NCBI GenBank assembly: GCA_035260545.1
Contig: DATFUZ010000025.1
Coordinates: forward strand, 9,787 to 73,786
Source of the DNA: DATDDB01 sp035260545
Lineage (GTDB): Bacteria > Pseudomonadota > Gammaproteobacteria > Burkholderiales > Gallionellaceae
Direction: 5' to 3'
Length of the DNA: 64,000 nt
The notes under the pieces: model-generated
Seen by the model: the letters and a program-made list of their open reading frames with translations, nothing else
The model's database searches: none
Told to the model about the DNA's origin: nothing
Made by a program: the position numbers and the translations under genes
Shown: positions 8,429 to 17,130 of the stretch, piece by piece
Layout: each line of letters begins with the position of its first letter
Position numbering within the stretch: position 1 is the first letter of the stretch

Positions 8429-9802
8429 ATGCGCACAGGATTATTCAAGTGGCTGCCTGCGGCCGCCCTGCTGGTCGCCGCCGCCGCCGCACACGCCGGC
8501 ACCTTCGAAAAGACGCTGGACAACGGTCTCAAGGTGATCGTGAAGGAGGATCACCGCGCGCCCGTGGTGGTGCAGCAGATCTGGTACCGCGTGGGCAGCA
8601 TGGACGAGATCACCGGCAAGACCGGCATCTCGCACGCCCTGGAGCACATGATGTTCAAGGGCACCAGGACCGTGCCGCCGGGGCAATTCTCGGTGCGCAT
8701 CGCCGCCGCCGGCGGGCGCGAGAATGCGTTCACCGGCTACGACTATACGGCCTATTTCCAGCAACTGCACAAAGCCCATTTGCCGCTCGCCATGCAGCTC
8801 GAGTCCGACCGCATGGAAAACCTCGTCGTATCCCCGGCCGAGTTCGCCAAGGAGATCAGGGTGGTCATGGAAGAGCGGCGCTGGCGCACCGATGACGACC
8901 CGCATTCGCTGCTGCAGGAAGAGTTGATGGCGGCGGCCTACCAGGAACACCCCTACCACCATCCGGTGATCGGCTGGATGGACGACCTGCAGCACCTCAG
9001 CGCGGCCGACGTGAAGGCCTGGTATACCCGCTGGTACGACCCGAGCAATGCGGTGCTGGTCGTGGCGGGCGATGTAGACCCCGCGGCGGTGTTCGCCCTC
9101 GCGCAAAAATACTACGGCGTCATCCCGGGCCATCCGCTGCCGCCGCGCCGTGCCTACATCGAGCCCAAGCAGGAAGGCATCAAGCGCATCGTGGTCAAGG
9201 CGCCGGCGGAACTGCCCTATCTGCTCATGGCCTATCACGCGCCCGTGCTGCGCGACACCACGCACGACTGGCAGCCCTATGCGCTGCAGGTGCTGGCCGG
9301 CATCCTCAACGGCAACGGGGCCGCGCGCCTGGACAAATCGCTGGTGCGCGAACAGCGGCTGGCCAGCGAAGTGGATGTGGGCTACGACACCGTCTCGCGC
9401 GGACCCGGCCTGTTCATGCTGGCGGGCACGCCCAGCCAGGGCAAGACCGCCGCCCAGCTGGAAGCCGGCATACGCGCCCAGCTCGCCAGGCTGGCAAAGG
9501 ACGGCGTGAAACCGGATGAACTCAAGCGCGTGAAGGCGCAGGTGACCGCCGCTGAGGTCTACAAGCGCGATTCGGTGTTCTACCAAGCCATGCAGATCGG
9601 TCAACTGGAGAGCGTGGGCCTGTCCTACAAGGACATTCCGCTGATGCTGCAGAAGGTGCAGGAAGTGACCGCGCAACAGGTGCAGCAGGTCGCGCGCGAT
9701 ATTTTCAATGACGATAACCTGACGGTGGCGGTGCTGGATCCCCAGCCGCTGGCTGGCCGGCGCATGCCGATGGTGCCGGGTGGAGGTGCAAATGTACGTT
9801 AA
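8429..9802 (+). CDS. M16B zinc metallopeptidase, catalytic member
   Basis: 457-residue secreted protease of the pitrilysin/processing-peptidase family. A signal peptide ends near AAHAG (residues 1-23). The inverted zinc motif HALEH gives ligands His69 and His73 and catalytic Glu72. A further acidic ligand is at about Glu149 in EIRVVMEERR. Two M16 half-domains follow. The protein is probably periplasmic; its substrates are unknown. Its stop overlaps the start of the next gene by 11 bases, and that gene encodes a homologue without the zinc motif, so the two should form an obligate heterodimer. Confidence 0.92.
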   Translation: MRTGLFKWLPAAALLVAAAAAHAGTFEKTLDNGLKVIVKEDHRAPVVVQQIWYRVGSMDEITGKTGISHALEHMMFKGTRTVPPGQFSVRIAAAGGRENAFTGYDYTAYFQQLHKAHLPLAMQLESDRMENLVVSPAEFAKEIRVVMEERRWRTDDDPHSLLQEELMAAAYQEHPYHHPVIGWMDDLQHLSAADVKAWYTRWYDPSNAVLVVAGDVDPAAVFALAQKYYGVIPGHPLPPRRAYIEPKQEGIKRIVVKAPAELPYLLMAYHAPVLRDTTHDWQPYALQVLAGILNGNGAARLDKSLVREQRLASEVDVGYDTVSRGPGLFMLAGTPSQGKTAAQLEAGIRAQLARLAKDGVKPDELKRVKAQVTAAEVYKRDSVFYQAMQIGQLESVGLSYKDIPLMLQKVQEVTAQQVQQVARDIFNDDNLTVAVLDPQPLAGRRMPMVPGGGANVR

Positions 9803-11162
9803 TGCCTTGGTCAGCCGCGTGCAGGCGCGGGCCCGGCGGCGCATGCCCGCAGTTCTTGTGTTCACCGCCCTGTCGCTCTGCGCGGGGGCGGCGCTTGCCG
9901 GCCCGCATATCCAGCACTGGCAGGCGCCCAGCGGGGCGCAGGTGTATTTTGTGGAGAACCACGACCTGCCCATCGTCGACGTGGCGGTGAATTTCCCTGC
10001 GGGCAGCGGTTTCGACACCGCAAGGCGATCCGGCCTGGCCGCGATGACCCAGGACATGCTGAAGCACGGCGCGCGCGGAATGAACGAGGACGAGATCTCG
10101 CGCGGGCTGGCCGACGTGGGAGCGGAACTCAACGGCAACTTCGACCAGGACCGCGCCGGCCTGAGCCTGCGCATGCTGAGCGCGCCCGCGGAACGCGACC
10201 CGGCCCTCCAGGTGCTGGCCGCCGTGCTGCAGCACCCGTCCTTTCCGGCCGCCATACTCGCGCGGGAAAAGGCGCGCACCGTTGCCGCGCTGAAGGATGA
10301 GGAAAGCCAGCCCGAGGCCATCGCCGTGAAGGCCTTCGCCAGGGCGGTATACGGCGACCATCCTTACGCGCTGCCGCAGAACGGCGAGATTGCGACCGTG
10401 CGCAAGATCGGGCGCAGCGACGTCGCGGAATTCTATCGTGCGCATTACGGCGCCGGACATGCGGTGGTCGCGCTGATGGGCGACCTCACCCGCGCGCAGG
10501 CCGAGGCGATTGCCCAGCAGCTCACGGGGCAACTGCCGCCGGGCGGCGCGCCAGCGGAGATCCCGCCTGTCACCATGCACATCAACGCTTCGGAACTGCG
10601 CATCCCGCATCCGGCGACGCAAAGCCACATCCTGATGGGAGCGCCGGGCATGACCCGCACCGATCCCGATTATTTCACGCTGTATGTCGGCAACTACATC
10701 CTGGGCGGCGGCGGCTTCGTCTCGCGGTTGATGCAGAACGTGCGCGAGCAGCACGGCATGGCCTACAGCGTATACAGCTACTTCTTCCCGCTGCAGCAGG
10801 CAGGCCTGTTCCAGATCGGCCTGCAAACCAAGAAATCCCAGGCCTATCAGGCCCTGGACCTGGTGCGCACGACAGTGGACCGCTTCATCAAGGACGGCCC
10901 CACGGAGCAGGAATTGCAGGCCGCCAAAGACAATATCATCGGCGGCTTCCCGTTGCGCATCGACAGCAACCGCAAGATCGTCGAATACCTGGCGATGATA
11001 GGCTTTTACCACCTGCCGCTGACCTATCTCGACGATTTCACCGGCAAGGTGCAGAAGGTCAGCGTTGCCGACATACGCACGGCCTTCAGGCGCAGGATAG
11101 ATCCTGCGGCGATGGCGACGGTGATCGTTGCGCCGCCTGCGCCAGCGGGGACCGGCAAATAA
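9792..11162 (+). CDS. M16B peptidase-like protein lacking the zinc motif
   Basis: 456-residue partner of the upstream M16 peptidase. It has the M16 fold (GLAAMTQDMLKHGARGMNEDE, GGGGFVSRLMQNVREQHGMAYSVYS), but the helix that should carry HxxEH reads AAMTQDMLKHG, so it cannot bind zinc in the usual way. The second half keeps the R...Y pair (RLMQNVREQHGMAYS) that completes the active site of the partner subunit in this family. The signal peptide ends near AALAG. ATG 9792 is preceded by GGAGG (9782-9786) with five bases between, much better than the upstream GTG at 9780. Coupled translation through the 11-base overlap suggests equal stoichiometry. Confidence 0.9.
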   Translation: MYVNALVSRVQARARRRMPAVLVFTALSLCAGAALAGPHIQHWQAPSGAQVYFVENHDLPIVDVAVNFPAGSGFDTARRSGLAAMTQDMLKHGARGMNEDEISRGLADVGAELNGNFDQDRAGLSLRMLSAPAERDPALQVLAAVLQHPSFPAAILAREKARTVAALKDEESQPEAIAVKAFARAVYGDHPYALPQNGEIATVRKIGRSDVAEFYRAHYGAGHAVVALMGDLTRAQAEAIAQQLTGQLPPGGAPAEIPPVTMHINASELRIPHPATQSHILMGAPGMTRTDPDYFTLYVGNYILGGGGFVSRLMQNVREQHGMAYSVYSYFFPLQQAGLFQIGLQTKKSQAYQALDLVRTTVDRFIKDGPTEQELQAAKDNIIGGFPLRIDSNRKIVEYLAMIGFYHLPLTYLDDFTGKVQKVSVADIRTAFRRRIDPAAMATVIVAPPAPAGTGK

Positions 11163-11167
11163 ACCGG

Positions 11168-11704
11168 GTGCGCATCATAGGCGGCGCGCATCGCCGCCGC
11201 CTGATCGAGTTCCCCGACGCCGAGGGGCTGCGCCCGACGCCGGACCGGGTGCGGGAGACGCTGTTCAACTGGCTGGGCCAGACCCTGCACGGCAGGCGAT
11301 GTCTGGATCTGTTCGCGGGCAGCGGGGCGCTGGGTTTCGAGGCGGCCTCGCGCGGCGCCGAGCGGGTGGTGATGGTGGAAAAGAACCGCCGGGTGTGCCA
11401 GGCGCTGCAGCGCAATATCGATGGTTTAGGATTAAAAACCATTGAGTTGCATTGTGCTGACGGGATGGATTACGCGCAGCGCGACGGCCGCCGCTACGAT
11501 GTGATCTTCCTGGATCCCCCGTTTGACGCAGGGTATCTGCCCGGACTATTAACCCTACTCGGGCCAAAGCTTGAAGCGGATGGCGTGATCTATGTCGAAA
11601 GCGGTACAATATTAGACCCCGGACCCGGCTGGCAGGTGGAAAAGCGCGGCAAGGCGGGCGCGGTGCATTATCAATTGTTGAAACAGGCAGACGAGGCAGC
11701 TTAG
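11168..11704 (+). CDS. rsmD: 16S rRNA m2G966 methyltransferase RsmD
   Basis: 178-residue Rossmann-fold SAM methyltransferase. MRIIGGAHRRR at the start and LRPTPDRVRETLFNWL are diagnostic of RsmD. The SAM-binding loop is DLFAGSGALGFEAASRGA and the catalytic motif is FLDPPF. It starts at GTG 11168, five bases after the M16 partner gene. Its TAG stop shares its G with the GTG start of coaD. The rsmD-coaD pairing is widely conserved. Confidence 0.95.
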   Translation: MRIIGGAHRRRLIEFPDAEGLRPTPDRVRETLFNWLGQTLHGRRCLDLFAGSGALGFEAASRGAERVVMVEKNRRVCQALQRNIDGLGLKTIELHCADGMDYAQRDGRRYDVIFLDPPFDAGYLPGLLTLLGPKLEADGVIYVESGTILDPGPGWQVEKRGKAGAVHYQLLKQADEAA

Positions 11705-12180
11705 TGATCAGAGTCATCTATCCCGGAACATTCGACCCCATCACGCGCGGGCACGAGGACGTGGTGCGCCGCGCAGCCCGCTTGTTCGGCGAAGTGGTGG
11801 TGGCGGTCGCGGAAAGCCGCAAGGGCACGCTGTTCTCGCTGGAGGAGCGGGTGGAGATGGCGCAGGAGGTATTTGCCGGCTTCGGCAACGTGCGCGTGGA
11901 TGGCTTCTCCGGCCTGCTGATGAATTACGTGCGCAGCCAGGATGCGCGGGTGGTGCTGCGCGGTCTGCGCGCAGTCTCGGACTTCGAATATGAATTCCAG
12001 ATGGCGGGAATGAACCGCAGCCTGCACCCCGATGTCGAAACAGTATTCCTGACTCCGGCGGAGCAGTACACCTTCATATCGGCCAGCATGGTTCGGGAAA
12101 TCGCCCGGCTCGGCGGAGATGTGGGAAAATTCGTGTCACCCTTGGTCGCCTTGAAGCTGGCAGACAAGAAACCGTTCTGA
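11704..12180 (+). CDS. coaD: Phosphopantetheine adenylyltransferase
   Basis: 158-residue nucleotidyltransferase that makes dephospho-CoA from ATP and 4'-phosphopantetheine. YPGTFDPITRGHEDVV contains the T/HxGH nucleotide-binding motif. The C-terminal FISASMVREIARLGGDVGKFV is the second signature. Length matches E. coli CoaD (159). The GTG start overlaps the rsmD stop by one base (TAGTG), indicating reinitiation. Confidence 0.97.
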   Translation: MIRVIYPGTFDPITRGHEDVVRRAARLFGEVVVAVAESRKGTLFSLEERVEMAQEVFAGFGNVRVDGFSGLLMNYVRSQDARVVLRGLRAVSDFEYEFQMAGMNRSLHPDVETVFLTPAEQYTFISASMVREIARLGGDVGKFVSPLVALKLADKKPF

Positions 12181-12202
12181 AATTGAAACTTAGGAGAAAA
12201 GC

Positions 12203-12457
12203 ATGGCCCTGATGATTACCGACGAATGCATCAACTGCGATGTGTGCGAACCGGAATGCCCGAACGAAGCAATTTCGCAGGGCGACAGCATTTACGTGAT
12301 CAACCCGAACAAATGCACCGAGTGCGTGGGCCACTACGACACGCCGCAGTGCGTGGAAGTGTGTCCGGTGGACTGCATTCCCAAGAATCCCGATTTCAAC
12401 GAGACCAAGGAGCAGTTGCAGGCCAAGTACGACAAGCTGATGGCGGCGAAAGGCTGA
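12203..12457 (+). CDS. 2[4Fe-4S] ferredoxin (YfhL/Alv-type)
   Basis: 84-residue low-potential ferredoxin. The first cluster motif is CINCDVCEPECP and the second is CTECVGHYDTPQCVEVCP, with the insertion between the second and third cysteines that marks the YfhL-type subgroup. The C-terminal helix (NETKEQLQAKYDKLMAAKG) is also typical. AGGAG precedes the ATG. It is the last gene of the M16-M16-rsmD-coaD run and is followed by an intrinsic terminator. Confidence 0.95.
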   Translation: MALMITDECINCDVCEPECPNEAISQGDSIYVINPNKCTECVGHYDTPQCVEVCPVDCIPKNPDFNETKEQLQAKYDKLMAAKG

Positions 12458-12478
12458 AAAGGCCCCGGCTCACCGATG

Positions 12479-12510
12479 AAAAACCCGCCACCTGGCGGGT
12501 TTTCTTTTTT
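12479..12510 (+). terminator. Intrinsic terminator after the ferredoxin gene
   Basis: Stem AAACCCGCC (12481-12489), loop ACCT, GGCGGGTTT (12494-12502), followed by C and six Ts. A strong rho-independent terminator closes the plus-strand operon just before the convergent TPR gene. Confidence 0.92.
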
Positions 12511-12534
12511 GGGTCGATCCGGGCACGCGCCGGT

Positions 12535-13290
12535 TCAGACCTTGGGCGGCTGGGTAAAGGCCGCTTCCAGGCGTTTGAGCGTGGGCCGGTGCAAGGCGAG
12601 GCTCTGCTTGCCCCAGCCCTTGATGACGCGCTGCACCTCCTCGTATTGCGCGTTGGCGGTGTCCATATCTCCCAGCCCGCGCGCCCAGATGGCATATTCC
12701 ACCCGCGCTTCCAGGCCGCCGAAACGCGTAACCGCAAAGGTGAACTCATTGCGCGCGTCCTCCGGCCTGCCGGCCAGCCCATATGCGCGCGCAAGCAATA
12801 GCGCGGTTTGTTCCTGACGAAACTCCGGGTGCTGCTTGCGGATGGGCTCCAGCAGTTCCAGCGCCGCCCCGCCCCGGCCGCATTGCACCCGCGCCTTGGC
12901 GGCACCGAAGCGGATTTCCAGGTCGTTCGCCAGCGGCCCTTTCAGGCAGGCATCGAAGTGCTCGGACGCGCGCTCGGCCTCCCCGGCTTCCAGCAGAGCG
13001 TTTGCCAGGCGCATCTGATTCTGCGCGGTAGGCGTGTGTTCAAAGGCGCGCTCGGCGACACGCAGATCCTTGCGCGGATCCAGCGCGCTAAAAGCAGCGG
13101 AGGTCGCGCGGCGCACCCCGTGATGCAGCCGCATGTCCGGCAGATACACGGCGAAGAAGTAGACCGCGCTGCCCAGCAAGGGGAAAAAGAACAGAATGAA
13201 CAGCCAGTAGTACTCGCGACCCGTGCGCACCACGTGCACGGCAAAGAAAATCGCGATGAGTAGATGTAATCCGCCGCCAAAATATGGCAT
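12535..13290 (-). CDS. Membrane-anchored TPR protein
   Basis: 251-residue protein with two N-terminal membrane segments (LHLLIAIFFAVHVV and YWLFILFFFPLLGSAVYFF) of the kind also found in PLDc_N domains. A helical repeat region follows from about residue 75 (NQMRLANALLEAGEAERASEHFDACL and similar). The repeats face the cytoplasm if the hairpin inserts N-in. Similar proteins are annotated as tetratricopeptide-repeat proteins of unknown role. The gene converges on the ferredoxin terminator and lies downstream of mutM on the same strand with about 100 bases between. Confidence 0.75.
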   Translation of the reverse strand: MPYFGGGLHLLIAIFFAVHVVRTGREYYWLFILFFFPLLGSAVYFFAVYLPDMRLHHGVRRATSAAFSALDPRKDLRVAERAFEHTPTAQNQMRLANALLEAGEAERASEHFDACLKGPLANDLEIRFGAAKARVQCGRGGAALELLEPIRKQHPEFRQEQTALLLARAYGLAGRPEDARNEFTFAVTRFGGLEARVEYAIWARGLGDMDTANAQYEEVQRVIKGWGKQSLALHRPTLKRLEAAFTQPPKV

Positions 13291-13393
13291 CGCCTGCTCC
13301 AGAGTGTCTGAACGCGAATATTATCCCACAACGCGGGCAAAAAACTATTCGCTGCAGTGGCTATGCCGGGTGCAGGCCGCTGCCGGCAAGCCG

Positions 13394-14209
13394 CTAACGC
13401 TGGCAGCGCGGGCAGTAGAAGCTGGCCCGCTGCCCCTGGCGGATCTGCTTGATGGCGGTGCCGCAGGTGCGGCACGGCTCGCCGCTGCGCCCATATACGA
13501 AATAGTGCTGCTGAAAATAACCCGGCTCTCCCGCGCTGTTGGTGAAGTCGCGCAGGGTGCTGCCGCCGGCCGCGATCGCCTCGCGCAGCGTCTGGCGGAT
13601 GGTTTCGACCAGGCGGCCGCAGCGCTCGCGGCTCACCTTGCTCGCCGCCGTCTGCGGGCGGATGCCCGCACGATACAGCGCCTCGTTGGCGTAGATGTTG
13701 CCGACGCCGACGACGACGTGGCTGTCCATGATCACCAGCTTGATCGCCGCGCGGCGTTTGCGGGTGGCCCGGTAAAGGTACGCACCATCGAAATCGCCGC
13801 CCAGCGGCTCCGGGCCGAGCGCCCCCAGAAGCGCATGCGTTTGCGGGTCTCCCTCATGCCACAGCACGGCGCCGAAACGCCGCGGATCGCGCAGACGCAT
13901 CAGATGGCCGTCGTCCAGCACGAGGTCGAAGTGGTCGTGCTTGCCCGCCGGCGCATCCGCAGGCAGGATGCGCAGGCTGCCGCTCATGCCCAGATGCAGG
14001 ATCAGCGTGCCGCTGCCGCAATCGAGCAGAAGGTATTTCGCGCGCCGCGTCACACCCCGTATTTCCCGCCCCTGCAACAATTCCGGCAGGCGCTTCGGCA
14101 CGGGCCAGCGCAGATGCGGATGGCGGATGACCACGCGCTCGATACGGCGCCCGACCAGATGGGGCGTCAACCCGCGCACGGTGGTTTCGACTTCAGGCAG
14201 TTCTGGCAT
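13394..14209 (-). CDS. mutM: Formamidopyrimidine-DNA glycosylase
   Basis: 271-residue bifunctional glycosylase/AP lyase that removes 8-oxoguanine. The mature N-terminus PELPEVETTVRGL supplies the catalytic Pro2 and Glu3. The lysine in GRREIRGVTRRAKYLLL-type context and the H2TH region (VGNIYANEALYRAGI) are present. The C-terminal zinc finger is CRTCGT...FYCPRCQR. Length matches E. coli MutM (269). Confidence 0.97.
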   Translation of the reverse strand: MPELPEVETTVRGLTPHLVGRRIERVVIRHPHLRWPVPKRLPELLQGREIRGVTRRAKYLLLDCGSGTLILHLGMSGSLRILPADAPAGKHDHFDLVLDDGHLMRLRDPRRFGAVLWHEGDPQTHALLGALGPEPLGGDFDGAYLYRATRKRRAAIKLVIMDSHVVVGVGNIYANEALYRAGIRPQTAASKVSRERCGRLVETIRQTLREAIAAGGSTLRDFTNSAGEPGYFQQHYFVYGRSGEPCRTCGTAIKQIRQGQRASFYCPRCQR

Positions 14210-14310
14210 GGAAAATCGGAGGAAGGTAGGGAACGCCGCAGCCGCTTAACGGCGTTGACCGCGCTGACGCAAAGGCGCCGCCGCAAATGATGCGGCGGGC
14301 CGCCTGCACG

Positions 14311-14868
14311 TCAATGCGCGGCGTCCTCCGGCGGCCCCTCCGCCTTGTGATCGGAGCTGTGCGTGAGATAAAGCGCAAGCGCGATCAGGGCAATCGCTCC
14401 GCCGAGGTAGAGCAGGTCGATCGGCTGCGAAATCTTCATGTTGAGCGCCTGCTCGAACAGGGTGACGATCAGGATCATCAGGATGACCTTGGCCAGCCGC
14501 GATTTCAGGTCGTCCAGGCTGCTGATCACCAGTATCTTGCTCGATGCCCTGCTGCCATGTGCCTGGTCGATGTCGCTGATGAATAGTTCGTACAGGCCCA
14601 GCGAGAAGATCAGCAGGACCGTGGCCAGCAGGTAGCCGTCGACCACCTCGACGATATGGCTGACTGTGCTGTCGTGCAGCGCCTTGCGCGCGTCAGCGGC
14701 CATGCTCGCATCTGCGTAGTGGAGCGCATGCTGCACCAGGAGCACCACGTCCACAGTCGCCATGAAGAAGATGGCAAAGCCGGCAAAGAGGCTGCCCAGC
14801 ACAGCAGTCAGAATGACGAAACGGCTGTTCCACAGCGTTCCCTCGAAAAACCATTCCAGATATTTCAT
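14311..14868 (-). CDS. UPF0114 (YqhA-family) inner-membrane protein
   Basis: 185-residue membrane protein starting MKYLEWFFEGTLWNSRF, characteristic of the YqhA/UPF0114 family. Segments near 18-38 (VILTAVLGSLFAGFAIFFM), 77-97 (YLLATVLLIFSLGLYELFI) and 125-170 span the membrane. The SSLDDLKSRLAKVILMILIV stretch is conserved. The function is unknown. Its ATG overlaps the yihY-family stop by four bases (14865-14868), so the two are co-translated. Confidence 0.85.
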   Translation of the reverse strand: MKYLEWFFEGTLWNSRFVILTAVLGSLFAGFAIFFMATVDVVLLVQHALHYADASMAADARKALHDSTVSHIVEVVDGYLLATVLLIFSLGLYELFISDIDQAHGSRASSKILVISSLDDLKSRLAKVILMILIVTLFEQALNMKISQPIDLLYLGGAIALIALALYLTHSSDHKAEGPPEDAAH

Positions 14869-16169
14869 GCAGGCTCCTGATAGGGGTCATCCAGCCCCGA
14901 TGCCTTGAACAAATCGGGGCGCTCGCCCTCGGCCTCGAGGTTGCTGCCTGCGCGCTCGAACAGCTCGCGCAAGGTGACGTCGGAATCGCCCATGCCTTTG
15001 CGTCCCTCCCGCCGCAGCCACTCGCCTATGCCGCCGTCGTCGTGGCGCACGATGATGGCATCGGGGTCGAACACGAACAGCCGGTGCAACTCCTTCAGCT
15101 TGACCAGTTCCGGTTCGCGCACCATGCCCCAGCCCTGCCCGGCCAGCTTGCTCACCACGTTGGCGCGCTGCAACTTGGCCAGAATCTGCTCCAGCACGTC
15201 GAAGCCCACGCGCAGCTTTTCGCAAAATATCGGCAGGGTCTGAACGCTTCCGCTGCGCAGCCCCTTGTTCATCATGCGCAGCATGCACAGGGCGTAGTAC
15301 AGGTGCGCCATGGGGTCGGGCTGCGCGCGCTCCGTGCTGCGCCAGTGCGACAGCGAAGAGGCCACTACGCCGCCGAGCAGCATGGAGACCCAGGACAGGA
15401 ACACCCACAGCAGGAAGACCGGGAAGCTTATGAATAGCGTATTCACCAGCTTGTAGCTGGGCAGGTGCGCCAGGTACAGCGCGAAGAAGCTATTCATGGA
15501 CTCGAAGGCGAACGCCGAAATCACGCCGCCGATGAGGGCGTGGCGCATGGGTACGTAGCGGTTGGGGACCACCCGGAACAGGAAGGTAAACGCCGGCGCC
15601 GTAAGGAGGAGCGGGGTGAGCTTGAGCACCACGACGCCCAGCCCGGAAATCGGCTTCGCATAGCCGACCGACAGCGCCACCAGCCAGGTGGTCAGCGACA
15701 GGCTGCCGCCCACCAGCAGCGGACCGAGGGTCAGCACCAGCCAGTAGATGAGCACGCGCTGCATCAGCGGACGCGGGCGGGACACATGCCAGATGGTGCT
15801 CAGTGCCCGGTCTATGCTGACCATCATCATCACGGCCAGGCCGGCGAGTATGACCACGCTCAGGATGCTGAGGCGGACTGCGCTTTCACCAAATTGCGCG
15901 AGATAGAATGATGCCAGCTTGCCGCCAGTCTCCGGCACCATGTCGGCCGCCAGGAACTTCTGGAGCGCGTTCGCCACATCTGCAGAGGCCGGGAAGGCCG
16001 AAAAGACGGTGAACACGATGGTCAGCACGGGGACTGCGGCAAGCAGGGTGATCACGGTGAGCGTGGCCGCCATTTGCGCGCAGCGATCCTGCGAAAACCG
16101 CGCGGCAATCAACTGCACCAACTGCTGCAAGCGCTGCATGTCCTGGCTGCGGTTTCCGTTTTTTCCCAT
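14865..16169 (-). CDS. YihY/BrkB-family inner-membrane protein
   Basis: About 434 residues. The N-terminal ~270 residues are the YihY/BrkB domain (FSQDRCAQMAATLTVITLLA, the conserved RALSTIWHVSRPR, and VPNRYVPMRHALIGGVISA), with six or seven membrane segments. A soluble C-terminal extension of about 150 residues contains a winged-helix-like region (ILAKLQRANVVSKLAGQGWG). The family was once misnamed ribonuclease BN. Its role is unknown. ATG 16169 is chosen; an in-frame TTG at 16193 with GAGAGG five bases upstream is a credible alternative that adds eight residues. Co-transcribed with the YqhA gene. Confidence 0.87.
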   Translation of the reverse strand: MGKNGNRSQDMQRLQQLVQLIAARFSQDRCAQMAATLTVITLLAAVPVLTIVFTVFSAFPASADVANALQKFLAADMVPETGGKLASFYLAQFGESAVRLSILSVVILAGLAVMMMVSIDRALSTIWHVSRPRPLMQRVLIYWLVLTLGPLLVGGSLSLTTWLVALSVGYAKPISGLGVVVLKLTPLLLTAPAFTFLFRVVPNRYVPMRHALIGGVISAFAFESMNSFFALYLAHLPSYKLVNTLFISFPVFLLWVFLSWVSMLLGGVVASSLSHWRSTERAQPDPMAHLYYALCMLRMMNKGLRSGSVQTLPIFCEKLRVGFDVLEQILAKLQRANVVSKLAGQGWGMVREPELVKLKELHRLFVFDPDAIIVRHDDGGIGEWLRREGRKGMGDSDVTLRELFERAGSNLEAEGERPDLFKASGLDDPYQEPA

Positions 16170-16256
16170 GTCCCCGCTTTTTCTTATCTCCAAGTTAGCC
16201 TCTCTTCAGCCATTCCGCTGCGCCCATCATACCCGACTCGGTGGGGAAATACAGCA

Positions 16257-17123
16257 TCAACGTCCCAACGGCGCAACGTCCGCCCCGAGGAGATCTCCCC
16301 CCTCAGGATGCCCTTCGCCAAGGGCTATGCCGCCAAAGTCGAACAGCGCGCGGTCGAGCAGGTGGGAAGGCGCAATATGCTGCATGGCAGTGAAGATGGA
16401 TTGTGTCCTGCCGGGGTATTGGCGCTCCCACTCGGCCAGCATCGCCTTGATGTTCTGGCGCTGCAGGTTTTCCTGGGAACCGCACAGATTGCAGGGAATG
16501 ATGGGAAATTCCATACCGCGGGCATAGCGGGCAATATCCTTTTCCGAACAGTAGGCCAGCGGCCGGATGACGATGTGGTCGCCCTTGTCGGTAATTAGCT
16601 TGGGCGGCATGGCCTTGAGCTTGCCGCCGAAGAACAGGTTCAGGAACAGTGTCTCAACCATGTCATCGCGGTGATGGCCGAGGGCGATCTTGTTGGCGCC
16701 CAGTTCGCCCGCCACGCGGTAGATGACGCCACGGCGCAGGCGCGAGCACAGGGAGCAGGTGGTTTTGCCTTCCGGGATCTTTTCCTTGACTATCGAATAG
16801 GTATCCTGGGTTTCGATGTGGAAATCCACCCCCAAGCTTTTCAGGTAGTCCGGCAGCACATCGGCGGGAAATCCGGGTTGCTTCTGGTCCAGGTTCATCG
16901 CGATAAGGCGGAAATCGACCGGCGCGCGCTTTTGCAGGGTGCGCAGGATGTCGAGCAGGGTGTAGGAGTCCTTCCCGCCGGACAGGCAGACCATCACGGT
17001 ATCGCCCGCCTCTATCATGTTGAAGTCGGCGATGGCTTGCCCCACCTGGTGTTCGAGCCGGCCCCTGAGGCGGTTGAAGTTGGTGGAGTGAGGCTCGAAA
17101 TGTACGGGCTGGATGTCGTTCAT
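16257..17123 (-). CDS. ttcA: tRNA 2-thiocytidine synthetase TtcA
   Basis: 288-residue PP-loop ATPase that installs s2C32 in tRNA using an Fe-S cluster. The PP-loop is CLSGGKDSYTLLDIL. Two CxxC pairs are present: CSLCSRLRRG, and CNLCGSQENLQRQNIK near the C-terminus. Length is close to E. coli TtcA (311). The ATG at 17123 (MNDIQPVHFEPH) begins the conserved region; the 79 codons open upstream read into the neighbouring SDR gene and are not used. It starts seven bases after the SDR stop. Confidence 0.95.
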   Translation of the reverse strand: MNDIQPVHFEPHSTNFNRLRGRLEHQVGQAIADFNMIEAGDTVMVCLSGGKDSYTLLDILRTLQKRAPVDFRLIAMNLDQKQPGFPADVLPDYLKSLGVDFHIETQDTYSIVKEKIPEGKTTCSLCSRLRRGVIYRVAGELGANKIALGHHRDDMVETLFLNLFFGGKLKAMPPKLITDKGDHIVIRPLAYCSEKDIARYARGMEFPIIPCNLCGSQENLQRQNIKAMLAEWERQYPGRTQSIFTAMQHIAPSHLLDRALFDFGGIALGEGHPEGGDLLGADVAPLGR

Positions 17124-17130
17124 GCTTCGT

